5,135 bases of DNA, from positions 1 through 5,135 of the forward strand of contig JAISNB010000184.1 of the NCBI GenBank assembly GCA_031276435.1, in the 5' to 3' direction. Numbering within the stretch: position 1 is the first letter of the stretch; the number at the start of each line of letters is the position of its first letter. Both the position numbers and the translations under genes were made by a program. Of the stretch, positions 4,884 to 5,135 are shown piece by piece. The notes beneath the pieces were generated by a model. That model was not told where the DNA came from. It made no database searches and saw only the letters and a program-made list of their open reading frames with translations. Source of the stretch: Burkholderiaceae bacterium (GTDB lineage: Bacteria; Pseudomonadota; Gammaproteobacteria; Burkholderiales; Burkholderiaceae_C).

Positions 4884-4889
4884 CTCCTC
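4884..4889 (-). promoter_or_regulatory. Ribosome-binding site of adk
   Basis: GAGGAG on the minus strand sits 9 nt before the adk ATG and supports that start. Confidence 0.7.
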
Positions 4890-4929
4890 ATCACGTTATC
4901 CATGCGCGCACTGAAAAGCGGGCGCGCTG

Positions 4930-4942
4930 TCTCTTGAAGAGA
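4930..4942. repeat. 13-bp palindrome between adk and the divergent ORF
   Basis: TCTCTT-G-AAGAGA is a perfect palindrome about 55 bp upstream of the adk start and just before the first codon of the divergent open frame. Its place between two divergent reading frames fits an operator. It could equally be chance or mark a recombination junction. Confidence 0.3.
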
Positions 4943-4958
4943 ATAGCACGGCGGGTTT

Positions 4959-5135
4959 GTGCGGGCGCCTTTGCCTGAGTTGGGGGCGCTCCAAAACCTG
5001 CACAACCTCACCAAAACCAGCAAGGTACTCCAAAGAGACCCGCAGACCTTTGAGGAATTCGCGCGGGATGCCGCCCAGCAGGGCGACATGCCCAATGTCT
5101 ACATCGATGCCAAGACCCTGCTTCAGTCAGGATTG
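4959..5135 (+). CDS. N-terminal or 5'-truncated part of an unidentified protein, runs out of window
   Basis: The frame is open from just after the TAG at 4944-4946 to the last base. From the GTG at 4959 it reads VRAPLPELGALQNLHNLTKT, then segments such as DPQTFEEFARDAA, GDMPNVYIDA and KTLLQSGL at the edge. The regular alternation of hydrophobic and polar residues and the codon choice look coding, and the opposite-strand frame looks worse. I do not recognise the family; the style recalls large phage virion or internal proteins, a weak impression only. The start is uncertain: GTG 4959 has only GGCGGG three bases ahead, TTG 4971 has no better signal, and the first in-frame ATG is far inside at 5094. 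The weak start leaves open that the 5' end was lost and this is a fragment. It is divergent from adk. Confidence 0.6.
   Translation, partial: MRAPLPELGALQNLHNLTKTSKVLQRDPQTFEEFARDAAQQGDMPNVYIDAKTLLQSGL

Noticed and set aside
3816..4937. 373-codon open frame on the plus strand across the lexA promoter and antisense to adk
   Set aside because: It is explained by third-position GC bias opposite adk, and its start falls in the lexA operator region. It has no family features.
4929..4944. Third SOS-like box (CTGT near 4927-4930) upstream of adk
   Set aside because: CTGT is followed eight bases later by GAGA-type sequence, not ACAG, so the LexA site is not formed.
1..5135. CRISPR array or integron attC sites
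   Set aside because: No direct repeats with regular spacers are visible, and no paired core sites flank a cassette.

Overview
The window reads as chromosomal DNA of a GC-rich betaproteobacterium, most likely order Burkholderiales and probably family Comamonadaceae. The reasons are the LexA and adenylate kinase sequences, the CTGT-N8-ACAG form of the SOS boxes, a 2-hydroxyacid dehydrogenase beginning MNIVILDDYQD, and an oxepin-CoA-hydrolase-like crotonase. The placement rests on recalled family features, not on a search.

Layout, left to right. Positions 1-96 hold the last 31 codons of an unidentified plus-strand gene. Positions 97-524 are a convergent intergenic region with a hairpin after that gene and a REP/MITE-like pair of inverted repeats (195-359). 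Then come genes on the minus strand, read right to left as adk (4218-4874), lexA (3133-3798), a 76-residue unknown protein (2690-2920), a D-2-hydroxyacid dehydrogenase (1384-2391) and a crotonase-family protein (525-1304). The last two are 79 nt apart and could be co-transcribed. At the right edge (about 4959 to beyond 5135) an open plus-strand reading frame runs out of the window, divergent from adk.

lexA is the best-supported regulatory unit. It has a near-consensus sigma-70 promoter with two perfect CTGT-N8-ACAG boxes, one over the -10 element and one just downstream of the expected start site, so autoregulation is expected. A rho-independent terminator (3943-3976) lies just upstream of this promoter and insulates it from adk transcription. 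adk and lexA are core housekeeping and SOS genes with all expected motifs.

The parts worth a second look are: (i) the 240 nt between adk and the terminator, with three strong perfect-stem hairpins and a 46-codon frame, perhaps the 3' end of a lost IS200/IS605-type element or a structured RNA; (ii) the two metabolic genes, each of which has replaced residues normally used for catalysis or substrate binding (dehydrogenase Arg to His246; crotonase Glu/Glu/Asp positions to Ser115, Gly135 and Gly143); (iii) the divergent partial ORF next to adk, where many Burkholderiales carry kdsB; (iv) a possibly leaderless dehydrogenase promoter with a palindrome in its spacer. I found no complete new multi-gene system here.
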